A stretch of DNA of 64,000 nucleotides, from contig NZ_JAMBOH010000014.1 in assembly GCF_023715505.1 (NCBI RefSeq), positions 79,644-143,643 of the forward strand. The letters are read 5' to 3'. A model generated the notes under the pieces. It was not told the DNA's origin. It made no database searches and was given only the letters and a program-made list of their open reading frames with translations. Source of the stretch: Neobacillus cucumis. GTDB lineage: Bacteria > Bacillota > Bacilli > Bacillales_B > DSM-18226. Each line of letters starts with the position of its first letter. Position 1 is the first letter of the stretch. Position numbers and translations under genes: made by a program. Of the stretch, positions 8,668 to 17,682 are shown piece by piece.

Positions 8668-9786
8668 GTGAATATCATCAATATTGCTCTTAATGAATTC
8701 AAACGCAACATCCGAGATATTAGAACGCTGGTGTTTATGCTGGCCTTCCCTATTGTATTAATGCTAATACTCGGAACCGCTTTGTCTAGTACCTTTGACA
8801 CAAGCATTAAAATTGGAAAAATCAATGTGTTATATACCGAAAAAAATAATAGTAACTTCTCAGTTCCTTTCCAAAATTTTATAAAGGAAGCGAAAAAGCA
8901 TGACATACATTTTTCAGAAGCAGCGAATGGTACAAATGGACAGCGGGCTGTTCAACAAAACAAATATGATGCTTATGTGATAGTTACTGATAAAGGAATT
9001 CAATTTTTTGGCAGTGAGCGGAACAGCATCCAGGCAAGTATGGTTGAAGGCATGCTGAATGCTTTTACCGATAAATACAATTTGATCACCGAGGTAGCAA
9101 AGGAAAAACCTGAACAAGTGCAAGCCGTATTGGCCAGTACCTCGAGCGACTATGTAAAAGAAACATCCTTAAATGCTGATAAAGCACCAGGATCAATGGA
9201 TTATTATGCGATGGCAATGACAACAATGATAGCCTTATACAGTGCCATCTCCGCCAGTTCCCTGATCCGAGGGGAAAGAAGACGGAATACAGCCATTCGA
9301 CTCGCCATCGCACCTATCAACAAAATTGAAATTTTTCTGGGTAAAATTTTGGGAGGAATCGGTATTAACTTTGTTTGCATCTTGCTTGTAATGGCTTTCA
9401 GCCGGTTTGCTTTTGGCGCCAATTGGGGCAGCCATCCCGGAATGGTGGTGCTCATTCTGTTTACGCTCGTATTCCTTGCTGTCAGCTTTGGGCTCGGCCT
9501 CAGCTATATTATTAAGACGGATCAAGGTATGCAAACCATTGTCATGATCGTCCTGCAGCTTGCTGCCTTTTTTGGCGGGGCGTATTTCAGGATTGACAAC
9601 GCGGACGGGTTTCTTAAGCTCATGATGAATTTGTCACCACTTACATGGGCAAGGGATGCGTTAACAAAAATTATTTATAACAATGACTTAATGGCGGCAC
9701 TGCCTGCGATTTCATTAAATATAGGAATAGCCATTGTTTTTCTTTTGATAGCCATTGTTGCATTCAGAAAACGGGAGGGTCTCTAG
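8668..9786 (+). CDS. ABC-2 type permease, LnrM-like
   Basis: A 372-residue permease starting at GTG after AGGAGGAGACC. It has one N-terminal membrane helix (about 20-40), a large extracytoplasmic domain of about 150 residues, and five C-terminal helices (about 180-370), the standard ABC-2/DUF3533-like topology. It ends one base before the start of the second permease, so the two are probably translationally coupled and form a heterodimer on the ATPase encoded upstream. Confidence 0.9.
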   Translation: MNIINIALNEFKRNIRDIRTLVFMLAFPIVLMLILGTALSSTFDTSIKIGKINVLYTEKNNSNFSVPFQNFIKEAKKHDIHFSEAANGTNGQRAVQQNKYDAYVIVTDKGIQFFGSERNSIQASMVEGMLNAFTDKYNLITEVAKEKPEQVQAVLASTSSDYVKETSLNADKAPGSMDYYAMAMTTMIALYSAISASSLIRGERRRNTAIRLAIAPINKIEIFLGKILGGIGINFVCILLVMAFSRFAFGANWGSHPGMVVLILFTLVFLAVSFGLGLSYIIKTDQGMQTIVMIVLQLAAFFGGAYFRIDNADGFLKLMMNLSPLTWARDALTKIIYNNDLMAALPAISLNIGIAIVFLLIAIVAFRKREGL

Positions 9787-9787
9787 G

Positions 9788-10933
9788 ATGAAGGAAATTA
9801 TGTGGCTGGTATCCAATTCATTACGTTCCATCTTTTTAAACAAGCGAAGAATTTTCGCATACGTTCTTGTGCCGTTATTGGGCATCTTCATCGCCTTCAT
9901 GGCGTATGGCAATACAGGTCCCACCTATCTCAATGCCGGGATTGTCGATCTGGATCAGACGACGATTTCGAAAAATACCAGCAGGTTTATCAGCGATTTA
10001 AATAATGTAAAAACAAGTAAACTAGCAGAATCTGAGGTCAAAAACAAAATCGCTTCTGGCGCCCTGGATTGCGCAATTATCCTCGAACCAGGTTTTTCAG
10101 AAGCGATCATGAACGGTGAAGAGCCGGAGGTGCAAATCGTCTCCATTAAAGGGGCACAGGTCACGACTTATATTAAGGCTTACCTAAACAACTATATTGG
10201 TAACCTCTCGTCCTTAAGCTCTGCTGCCAATGGGGATGTTACGGTGTTTAATACTCTCTATCAAAATTACCACAATTCGGAGTTTAAAGTATCTACCCAT
10301 TCTTTAAAAGATACATCTAATAACAACGATATGACCATTCAAACGATTGGCTTTCTGCTGATGGTTATGCTTAACTCTGCAGGCGGCCTATCTGAATTGA
10401 TTTTAAAAGAAAAAGAAAACCGTACCTATTTCCGGATTATGTCAGCACCAATTGACGGAAAAAAGTATGTTCTTTCTAATGTGATTGTCAATATGATCAT
10501 TATGACCATTCAAGTGGTAGTCACCCTGACCGTTATGACGAAAATCTTTGGAATTTCAGCTGGAGTCCCCTACTTAGAATTGATTGGTGTGATGATGTTT
10601 TTCTCGCTTGTCTCTGTCGGTTTATCATTGGTCATTACTGCATTCGCCACCAATTCCAATTCGGCAGGTGCCTTGCAAAATCTTATCATGACACCCACTT
10701 GTCTGTTGGCCGGCTGCTTTTGGCCAGTGGAAATTATGCCAAAGGCAGCACAAAAAATTGCGGATTTTCTGCCGCAAAGATGGCTGCTCGACACCATTTC
10801 CGATCTGCAAAAAGGACACACGCTCAGCAGTTTGTCATTGAATCTGGTAACCTTATTGGCCTTCGCTCTTGTGTTCTTCATGATTGCGATTTATAAGTTT
10901 AGCCGGAATAATAATGTGAGAAGTTTTATTTAA
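9788..10933 (+). CDS. ABC-2 type permease, LnrN-like
   Basis: A 381-residue permease. The ATG at 9788 directly follows the stop of the previous gene with GGGAGGG upstream; an earlier in-frame start would overlap the first permease and lacks a binding site. The topology matches its partner: a first helix near 20-40, an extracytoplasmic domain (about 45-195) and a terminal helical bundle. The motif SAGGLSELILKEKENRT marks the cytoplasmic loop that contacts the ATPase in this family. It is the last gene of the exporter cassette. Confidence 0.9.
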   Translation: MKEIMWLVSNSLRSIFLNKRRIFAYVLVPLLGIFIAFMAYGNTGPTYLNAGIVDLDQTTISKNTSRFISDLNNVKTSKLAESEVKNKIASGALDCAIILEPGFSEAIMNGEEPEVQIVSIKGAQVTTYIKAYLNNYIGNLSSLSSAANGDVTVFNTLYQNYHNSEFKVSTHSLKDTSNNNDMTIQTIGFLLMVMLNSAGGLSELILKEKENRTYFRIMSAPIDGKKYVLSNVIVNMIIMTIQVVVTLTVMTKIFGISAGVPYLELIGVMMFFSLVSVGLSLVITAFATNSNSAGALQNLIMTPTCLLAGCFWPVEIMPKAAQKIADFLPQRWLLDTISDLQKGHTLSSLSLNLVTLLAFALVFFMIAIYKFSRNNNVRSFI

Positions 10934-10945
10934 GCGCTGTAAAAA

Positions 10946-10979
10946 ATTCGCCATGTTCGATCGACGGCGAGTTTTTTTA
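10946..10979 (+). terminator. Terminator of the exporter operon
   Basis: TCGCC and GGCGA pair around a loop that itself contains the self-complementary TTCGATCGA, and seven T residues follow. Confidence 0.7.
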
Positions 10980-11142
10980 AATTGTGGGAATTGGTTTAGT
11001 GACTAATAAATGGTATTTCAAAAGGTCCTATATTGATATTAAAAAAAAATAATTGAAATGTAACAGAATATTCATATCTCGTAAATGGCAGTTTGATATT
11101 TTTTTATAAAATAAACTTAGAGCTTAAGAAAGGAAGTGGCAT

Positions 11143-12050
11143 ATGTTACTCAAAGGAAGATCAGAGTCATATGAATTATTGATGATGAGATTTTTAAATG
11201 CACGAATGGAATTAGCAGAAGAAGAAAAATGGCACTATTTAAGCTTGGAAAAAGGCTACGAAGGCGAAGTGAAATTTGACCTTCTTGCAGAAAGTCTTCA
11301 GGAAGAAAGGTATATCATAAATGACTTGTTCCTTAAAGTAAACAATCCTATTTTCAAATTGATAGCTTGATTATTTCACAAGGAGTTATTCATTTATTGG
11401 ATGTGAAAAATTTTCAATGTGATTTCCACTTAGAATCTGACAAACTTATTTCCGTAAAGACCGATCGTGAATATAAAAATCCGGTAGTTCAGTTAAAAAG
11501 AAGTTCGAGTCTACTCCGCCAACTTCTTCAATCCCTCAAGCTTAATTACCTAGTGGAAGCTTCCGTTATTTTTATCAATCCTGAATTTACATTATATCGA
11601 GCCCCCATGGATCTACCTATTATTTTACCAACGCAGGTAAATCGCTTTTTTAATGATTTAAATAAAACTCCTTCTAAGTTGAATGACGGTCATAAAAAAC
11701 TAGCCCAAAAACTCATTTCATTACATCAAACCAAAAATCCATTTACAACTTTGCCTAAATATTTTTATGAACAGCAAAAAAAAGGCGTTTATTGTAAAAT
11801 TTGTATGTCTTTTGAGGTTTCTATTAAAAATAATGAATTTGTTTGCGAAAAGTGTGGATGTCATGAAAAGATTGAGGAAGCTATTTTTCGGCATACGAAG
11901 GAATTAATGCTTTTGTTTCCTGAACGTAAGATAACGACTCAAAGTATTTATGAGTGGTGCAATGTGGACTTAAATAGAAGGACATTTTCTAGAGCTTTGA
12001 AGAAACACTTTACTGCGTTTGGAGTTACTAGTGATACCTATTATAAATAG
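11143..12050 (+). pseudogene. NERD-domain (nuclease-related) protein, split by a frameshift
   Basis: The first 75 residues (from the ATG after AAGGAAG) hold the start of a Bacillus NERD protein, ending in a TGA at 11368-11370. The frame one base over, open from before 11367 to 12050, holds the rest, with the NERD core (LLDVKNFQCDF and the following VQLKRSSSLLRQLL), then a zinc ribbon (CKICMSF and CEKCGCH) and a C-terminal helical domain. Adding one T to ATTTTC near 11352 restores a single protein of about 300 residues with the usual FQIDSLIIS join. The NERD domain is a predicted nuclease fold. The gene is a pseudogene or carries a sequencing error. Confidence 0.8.
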
Positions 12051-12108
12051 ATATTAGTTTTATGATTTTTCAATACCCCGGGACTTGATTAAGTCTTTGT
12101 GTTTTCCC

Positions 12109-13080
12109 TTGTACCAACTGGACAAGGTTCAGACTTTCGTTCTCCATTTTCATTATGCCCTTGTCCGAAGTGGATTTGAATTCGGACAGGGTTATTACTT
12201 TTTGCAATCTCTTGTCTGCAGGTGGACCGTGTTAGGACAGATTCTCTTATTTTTTGCCTTCTCTTGTCCGAAGAAGCCCTTTGTTCGGACACGTGCTTTA
12301 TTTTTTTACCTTCTCATGTCCGAAGGCGCCTCGTGTTCGGACAGGGCTCTCAGTTTTTTGCCTTCTCTTGTCCGAAGGTGACCTTTGTTCGGACACGTGC
12401 TTTATTTTTTTGCCTTCTCTTGTCCGAAGGCGCTTCATGTTCGGACAGGTCTCTCAGCTTTTTGCCTTCTCTTGTCCGAAGGCACTTCATGTTCGGACAG
12501 GGCTCTCAGTTTTTTTGCCTTCTCTTGTCCGAAGACGCCCCATGTTCGGACAGGGACCTTATTTTTTTGCCTTCTCTTGTCCGAAGACGCCCCATGTTCG
12601 GACAGAAACTTTATTTTTTTGCCTTCTCTTGTCCGAAGGCGCCTCATGTTCGGACAGGGCTCTCAGCTTTTTGCCTTCTCTTGTCCGAAGACGCCCCATG
12701 TTCGGACACGTGCTTTATTTTTTGGCCTTCTCTTGTCCGAAGGCACTTCATGTTCGGACAGGGCTCTCAGTTTTTTGCCTTCTCTTGTCCGAAGACGCCC
12801 CATGTTCGGACATGGACTTTATTTTTTTGCCTTCTCTTGTCCGAAGACGCCCCATGTTCGGACAGAAACTTTATTTTTTTGCCTTCTCTTGTCCGAAGAC
12901 GCACCATGTTCGGACAGGGACTTTATTTTTTTGCCTTCTCTTGTCCGAAGACGCCTCATGTTCGGACAGGGCTCTCAGTTTTTTGCCTTCTCTTGTCCAA
13001 AGGCGTCCCTTGTTCGGATAGGGCTCTTATTTTTTCACCTGCCCTTGTCTGAATATCATCTGCATTCAGTAGCACACCGT
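12109..13080 (+). repeat. Tandem array of 19 units with an exact 52-nt period, each unit a palindrome plus a pyrimidine tract
   Basis: Each unit has TTGTCCGAA, 11 variable bases, TTCGGACA, about 10 bases and a T/C tract ending in GCCTTCTC. The TTGTCC motif recurs at 12109, 12161, 12212, 12264, 12316, 12368, 12420, 12472, 12525 and then every 52 bases to 13045. Central units differ in loop bases (GACGCCCC, GGCACTTC, GGCGCCTC) and end units are degenerate. All three plus frames stay open across most of it, a by-product of composition. It lies between a plus-strand gene and a minus-strand gene that face each other. It fills the whole 1 kb gap; no gene is seen there. Confidence 0.95.
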
Positions 13081-13100
13081 GCCACCAGATAGTTAAATGC

Positions 13101-13670
13101 TTATTTCAAGGAATTAACCCAGCCATCCACTGTCATCACTTCTGCTTGACGCGGGAACACTTTTTCAGTCAGAACACGGTGAACCTCAGGGTCACCATCG
13201 AGACAAGCATCCGAAAGGACCTTAATTGCATAGTCTTTATCCGCCGCTTCCCTTAATGTTGATAGAACAACACCACTTGTAGCAATCCCACTCAATACTA
13301 AAGTGTCAATTCCCATCGATCGAAGAATGACTTCGAGGTTACTCCCAGCAAAAGCACTAACCCGAAACTTAGTTACGACTGGTTCATTAGGTCGTGGTTG
13401 AATAGCTTCATGAATTTGCGTCCCTGGATCTACAACCGTCATTCCACCAGATTTAGACAATACTGAAAACATTTTATTACGTGGATTGTTCTCAGGATAC
13501 CCTTCACTAAAGGCCACGCGAACAAATATTACGGGAATATCGTTCCCACGCGCTGCTTCCACCGCCTTTTGAAATGGAACAAGAATGTCTTGCTTTTCCG
13601 AGTATCGTGAAACAATACCATTTTGCAAATCCATAATTAATAACGCGGTTTTTTCATTAGACTTCATCAT
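13101..13670 (-). CDS. Isochorismatase-family hydrolase lacking the catalytic Cys
   Basis: A 189-residue single-domain protein of the isochorismatase-like fold. The conserved Asp (D14 in LIMDLQ) and Lys (K101 in VVTKFRVSAF) are present. At the place where cysteine hydrolases have GxxTxxC, the sequence reads GIATSGVV, so Val134 replaces the nucleophilic Cys. True isochorismatases (EntB and PhzD types) also lack this Cys, and a GIATSGVVLST subgroup is common. It is therefore not expected to be a nicotinamidase-type amidase. It is a single gene with a terminator region upstream. The substrate is unknown. Confidence 0.88.
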   Translation of the reverse strand: MMKSNEKTALLIMDLQNGIVSRYSEKQDILVPFQKAVEAARGNDIPVIFVRVAFSEGYPENNPRNKMFSVLSKSGGMTVVDPGTQIHEAIQPRPNEPVVTKFRVSAFAGSNLEVILRSMGIDTLVLSGIATSGVVLSTLREAADKDYAIKVLSDACLDGDPEVHRVLTEKVFPRQAEVMTVDGWVNSLK

Positions 13671-13769
13671 TTGCTAAAATCTCCTTCTCATTAAAGTAAA
13701 TAGGTTGTAATTACAACAGACGATTTGCTCCTGATTTGTTTTCAGATTATGTCATTTTAACATAAAAAT

Positions 13770-13819
13770 AAGCCACAAAAATACAGGATAGACTTCGAAC
13801 CTGTATTTTTATGGCTTAT
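13770..13819. terminator. Bidirectional hairpin between minus-strand genes
   Basis: AAGCCAC-AAAAATACAGG pairs with CCTGTATTTTT-ATGGCTT across a short loop. The A and T runs allow termination on either strand; it is positioned to end the transcript of the zinc-ribbon gene to its right. Confidence 0.75.
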
Positions 13820-13834
13820 TAATGTTAGCCTATA

Positions 13835-14077
13835 TTAGGCGTATTTAATACCCGCTGCCTTAATATTGTTTTTATCAGATGAACCGCAAGGCGTAACAGC
13901 ATAGGTCATTTCGCATTTTGGACAGTTCATAACAATAATTTGTAATGTAAAGGTTTCTCCACACTCACATGTTATCTTACGAGCCACTGTCGGGGAAAAG
14001 TTTTCCTTACCTTTACTTTTCACATGATCAACAACATCTTTCCCGCTTTTTAGTTTCGATGTACAATTGCAGCTCAT
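13835..14077 (-). CDS. Small cysteine-rich zinc-ribbon protein
   Basis: An 80-residue protein starting at the ATG after GGAGGATC. It has an N-terminal CNC, a central CECGETF and a CPKCEMTYAVTPC cluster, which together could bind one zinc ion in a ribbon. The sequence between is basic. No catalytic domain is present. It stands alone with its own terminator. The function is unknown; homologous short zinc-ribbon proteins are widespread in Bacillus. Confidence 0.7.
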   Translation of the reverse strand: MSCNCTSKLKSGKDVVDHVKSKGKENFSPTVARKITCECGETFTLQIIVMNCPKCEMTYAVTPCGSSDKNNIKAAGIKYA

Positions 14078-14305
14078 TTTATGATCCTCCAATAATGAAT
14101 TTAATAATTTATGTTCAGAATATCACAAACTCACCCAAAGCTCTGTGTCCAAAAATCAACACATTATTTCTAATGTTTATTCACCTTCCACTCGTGAACC
14201 TCATACTTTTTCCATTTTTTCAACACAATTTTAAAGAATAAAGATTTCTTCCTAGCACATTCTATAAGAGGCTTGACCAATATCAAACTTACAAGGGGGA
14301 TTTTT

Positions 14306-14830
14306 ATGAGCGACTTCTTAGGTTTATTTAGTGATGACCAATCAAAAAATACCGACAATCAAAATAGCCAGACTGATTCAAGTAATCAAGGGAACCAAAC
14401 CACTTCCACTACCCAAAGTAATCAAAATGACAGCACACTTCAACTTCATAAAGAAGAGTTAGACATTACAAAAAATAATGTCGATGCTGGAGAAGTAGTG
14501 ATTTCTAAGGATGTTGTTGAAGAGCAAAAAACGGTTGAGGTTCCTGTCATGCATGAGGAAGTTGTCATAAAGAGAACCCCTATGAATAACGAACGAAGCG
14601 ATTCATCAGCCATCTCGCAGGAGACCGTCACAATCCCTGTATCTCAGGAACAAGTGGAGGTAAACAAGTATGCGGTAACGACTGAGGAAATCACTGCTTC
14701 TAAACGTCAAGTTGAGGAAACACAGCAAGTCCAGGAGACGCTCAAACGCGAAGAGGCTCATGTTGATACAACTGGAAGTGTGAATATCGTTTCCGATTCG
14801 TCAAGCTTTAGCGATATAAATAACAGTTAA
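14306..14830 (+). CDS. DUF2382 (YsnF/AvaK-type) stress protein, copy 1
   Basis: A 174-residue protein starting at the ATG after GGGGGAT. Residues 1-55 are a Gln/Ser/Asn/Thr-rich linker with an N-terminal MSDFLGLF. The DUF2382 domain follows (about 55-165): LQLHKEELDITKN, then the EEVVIKRTP and EQVEVNKY beta repeats. B. subtilis YsnF, with the same domain, belongs to the general stress response; the family's molecular function is unknown. A second DUF2382 gene follows after a strong hairpin, so the pair probably arose by duplication. Confidence 0.85.
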   Translation: MSDFLGLFSDDQSKNTDNQNSQTDSSNQGNQTTSTTQSNQNDSTLQLHKEELDITKNNVDAGEVVISKDVVEEQKTVEVPVMHEEVVIKRTPMNNERSDSSAISQETVTIPVSQEQVEVNKYAVTTEEITASKRQVEETQQVQETLKREEAHVDTTGSVNIVSDSSSFSDINNS

Positions 14831-14837
14831 AAAAAAG

Positions 14838-14868
14838 CACCTATTCATTGCTAGGCAATGAATAGGTG
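14838..14868. repeat. 14-bp perfect hairpin between the DUF2382 genes
   Basis: CACCTATTCATTGC, loop TAG, then its perfect complement. The A-run is on the upstream side, so the U-run needed for termination exists only for minus-strand transcription, where no gene is present. On the plus-strand mRNA it could slow or stabilise the transcript between the two DUF2382 genes. Confidence 0.75.
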
Positions 14869-14899
14869 TCCCATCACTTTCCTATGGAGGGAAATTTAG

Positions 14900-15322
14900 T
14901 TGACTGAACAGCAGAATTCACCATTAGACCACCAAGATGAAGTAACACTCCAACTACATAAGGAAGAAATCGAAATAAATAAAAAGTGGGTTGATACAGC
15001 CGATGTTACCATTTATAAGAAAAAGTATACCGAGGAAAAGCAAATTCTGGTTCCTGTCACCCGTGAGGACCTAATTATCGAGAAAAAAGTAGCAAATCCA
15101 GAAAATCCTGCGGATACAAAAATGGAAACGATCCGCATTCCTTTATCTGAAGATCAGATTGAGGTCTCATTGACCCCAACTATACTGAATGATGTTGAAA
15201 TATGTAAAAATCAATATGAAGAACTTATCAAGGTTCATGAAACGTTGAAGGAAGAAAAAGTCCACATAGAAACTGTTGGAAATGTTAAACTAGCTGACGA
15301 TGATCCTTTAACATCAGATTAA
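14900..15322 (+). CDS. DUF2382 (YsnF/AvaK-type) stress protein, copy 2
   Basis: A 140-residue protein starting at TTG after TGGAGGG. It lacks the disordered leader of copy 1 and is almost all DUF2382: LQLHKEEIEINKKWVD, EKQILVPVTREDLIIEKK, EDQIEVSLTP and a closing EEKVHIETVGNVKL. Its LQLHKEE and HVDT/HIET segments match those of copy 1, which supports tandem duplication. It is probably cotranscribed with copy 1 despite the intervening hairpin. Cytoplasmic; role unknown. Confidence 0.85.
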   Translation: MTEQQNSPLDHQDEVTLQLHKEEIEINKKWVDTADVTIYKKKYTEEKQILVPVTREDLIIEKKVANPENPADTKMETIRIPLSEDQIEVSLTPTILNDVEICKNQYEELIKVHETLKEEKVHIETVGNVKLADDDPLTSD

Positions 15323-15394
15323 CGGCCGACTTGGTTATCATACAAAAAAAGCAGCCTCGCTTTAAAACAAGACTGCGCCATACTACCTGTCCAA

Positions 15395-17028
15395 TTATTT
15401 ATGATCCTTCCCCAGAAACGGAAGCCCTAAAAGATAACCAACATATCCTGGATTTTGTGAACTGTTCATCAAATAGGTATGTCCGTCAAGGTTATCGACC
15501 ATTTGCAGGCCGGTAGATTCCCCGCCGCCTGGCACTGATAGAATTCTAGAGAGTTTTTTGGTATCAACATTATAAGCCCATGTATAGTTATTTTCATGGT
15601 TATCCGAGTCCTCAGCAAAGAACAGCCGTCCTCATATCTTGTGAAAATACGACATTGTCCGGATTCGCAATCTTATCAACGTTGGCGGTATTTCCATCCG
15701 CATCCGGAGCTGCTAAATCTTCGCCCATTAGGGTTCCCGTCATGCTTACGGGTACATAATGACTGTTAATTTTCTTGTCATCCCTTGTTTTTCTATTAGA
15801 TTTGAAGGAAAGCTCTTAAACTCCCCCTGCACTAATTTTTGAAAGATGGATACCATCTGCAGGTGCAGTTGGGTCAGCCAACATCGTTTTTTCTTGGTAG
15901 GAGATAGCAACGTAAACCTTCTTGTCTTTTTCGTTAAAATCAAGACCTTCCATCTTATTAAATTGAACTGTTGCGCCGAGGTTAGCTGCGTAACGATGAG
16001 TTTTTAAGAACGCGGCAGCGGTACCCATCCCCGGTTTCACTTTCACCCACTCTACTTTCTCGCCATTCGCCGCTGTTTTAATCGCTTTATACCCTTCCGC
16101 TTTTCCTTTTACAGCATCATCTGTAGCATCAAAGATATCGCTGAATTTGGTTTTTTCAGCGAGCCTTTGTATTTCTTTATCAGTTGCATGTCCAAGCTTG
16201 ATCCATTCAAGATTAGCAGAACCGCCATTTTCTGTGCGGGTTTGGACCCATTTAGCCGCATAAAGTGTACCTGCGGATAAATCCTTCTCCTTTGTCAGCC
16301 ACATACATAAACAACCCGCCAGGATTGCTGTTGATTCCATAAATAACGGTTCGATTATCAGGCATTACCTTTACTCGTTCAAAGGTCATTCTGCCCATAC
16401 TGTAATGTTTGACCGCCTTTGTGGCACCCTTAGCGTCCACTGTTACTTCTGGTACGTGACCGTAGTAGTAGGGATTGCCCGTTATAGTTGGATGATTATA
16501 GTAGTTTTTCATGAAATTAGTTACCGCAGAAGCTGAAGGATTTTTTTCATGTGCTCTATCATCTGGGTCTGTTTCTTCCGAGCCAAGGTGGGTATTCCAT
16601 GGAGTCAATAAACCAGCACACGGCTTCCAAATCCCGTGAACAGCTGAAAAATCAATAGGTTTGATGTCGATGACAGTCAATCCACCTGTAGCCGGGTCCA
16701 TCTTTAGTGTGCTCAGGCTCATGGTTCCGGGATTTTCTAATCCATTTTCGTTTTTGGGCATGGATTCATAGTGGCTGATCAAATAATATGTATTTTTTGG
16801 TAATCCGGGAACCTTCATCAAGCTATTCATATCAGGAGCTGTCGATACGTATGGAGTTCCATTTGATTTGGTCATAACTTGGCCGTTTGCATTCATGGAA
16901 ACGCCCGCGATTTTACCATTTATCACATCTCCAGGTTTGAACAAGGTTTCATAGTTGAGTGGTACCGTCTTCTTTGTTCCGTCATTATAGGTCACCTTCA
17001 CAGATGCCTTTGAATACATTAACTCCAT
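15395..17028 (-). pseudogene. PhoX family alkaline phosphatase (DUF839), decayed
   Basis: Three reading frames together make up most of a PhoX protein, but the N-terminus is missing: a stop lies just upstream of MELMYSKASVKVTY, and no Tat signal or start region is present. An extra A near 16285 shifts the frame at VADK (then KDLSAGTLYAAKW). A TAA replaces the Tyr in GGVYEL near 15821. Another shift near 15629 separates QDMRTAVL from AEDSDNHENNYTWAYN. The C-terminal GLQMVDNLDGHTYLM region then runs to 15395. PhoX enzymes are secreted calcium/iron-dependent phosphatases; this copy is inactive. Confidence 0.85.
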
Positions 17029-17090
17029 TAAGCCAATGTGAAGGGAGTGTAGAAGTCATGTAAATTTTTAGAATTCTTTTTACAAACAAA

Positions 17091-17121
17091 ACCTGACTCT
17101 GTATAGAATCAGGTCTTTTTT
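17091..17121. terminator. Hairpin with U-tract upstream of the PhoX remnant
   Basis: ACCTGA and TCAGGT flank a short loop and are followed by CTTTTTT on the plus strand. No plus-strand gene directly precedes it, so it may be left over from a lost gene. Confidence 0.5.
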
Positions 17122-17320
17122 AATTAAATCTTATAGGGATAGAACCATGACGAAAAAATCCACCATTCATAAGAATGATGGAGTAAAACATTTTCCGAAT
17201 GCCCAGTTTTCAAGCTTGAGTTATGTTGGTCATATGCCTCTTTTTCTATTTTAATAAAACAAATCATCAGGTAAACGCATACAATGTTGATGAACTACCG
17301 ATGACAGGAGGTGAAATGAA

Positions 17321-17545
17321 ATGAGTCATAATTCTTCTTCCTGGGGACTTTTTCTTGGATTTTTAACAGGGGTCTTTTGGGTACTAGCAGTTGTATTGGG
17401 CTGGATTAGCACATTGCTTGGAATCATCGGCCTAGGCGGTTTACTTGTTACCGTTATTAACTTCCTAATTGCTTTAATTGGCTTGCTTGCTTTTCTTGTC
17501 TTTGGATTATACCTATTTAAGAGGGCGTGGGATAACCGCGGCTAA
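17321..17545 (+). CDS. Small membrane protein
   Basis: A 74-residue protein with an AGGAGGTGAAATGAA ribosome binding site before its ATG. Nearly all of residues 8-68 is hydrophobic and Gly/Leu/Val-rich, best fitted by two membrane hairpin helices, with a short KRAWDNRG cytoplasmic tail. Glycine-spaced helices suggest self-association. No domain family is recognised and no operon partner is visible. Confidence 0.65.
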   Translation: MSHNSSSWGLFLGFLTGVFWVLAVVLGWISTLLGIIGLGGLLVTVINFLIALIGLLAFLVFGLYLFKRAWDNRG

Positions 17546-17631
17546 TCAAGCGAAGGTTAAATTAGTAATCATTTAATAACAAAAATACTGAAGACATTAC
17601 TATATTTAGTGGCATCCTTTTTCAAAACAAA

Positions 17632-17676
17632 TAAAAAAAGCGGGTAACAGGGGCTTTGATTACCCCTGCCCAGCTT
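17632..17676 (-). terminator. glnA terminator
   Basis: An imperfect GC-rich stem (AGCTGGGCAGGGG against CCCCTGTTACCCGCT on the minus strand) is followed by seven U residues, starting about 7 bases after the glnA stop. Confidence 0.85.
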
Positions 17677-17682
17677 TTCTTA

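Noticed and set aside
12109..13080. CRISPR array
   Set aside because: Loop and spacer bases fall into a few recurring types instead of unique spacers, unit length includes a palindrome plus T-tract, and no cas genes are near.
12085..13092. Three long overlapping plus-strand reading frames (235-276 codons) through the tandem array
   Set aside because: All three frames are open because the 52-nt unit lacks stops; the same peptides recur in each frame, no ribosome binding site precedes them, and the unit is palindromic. This is non-coding repeat DNA.
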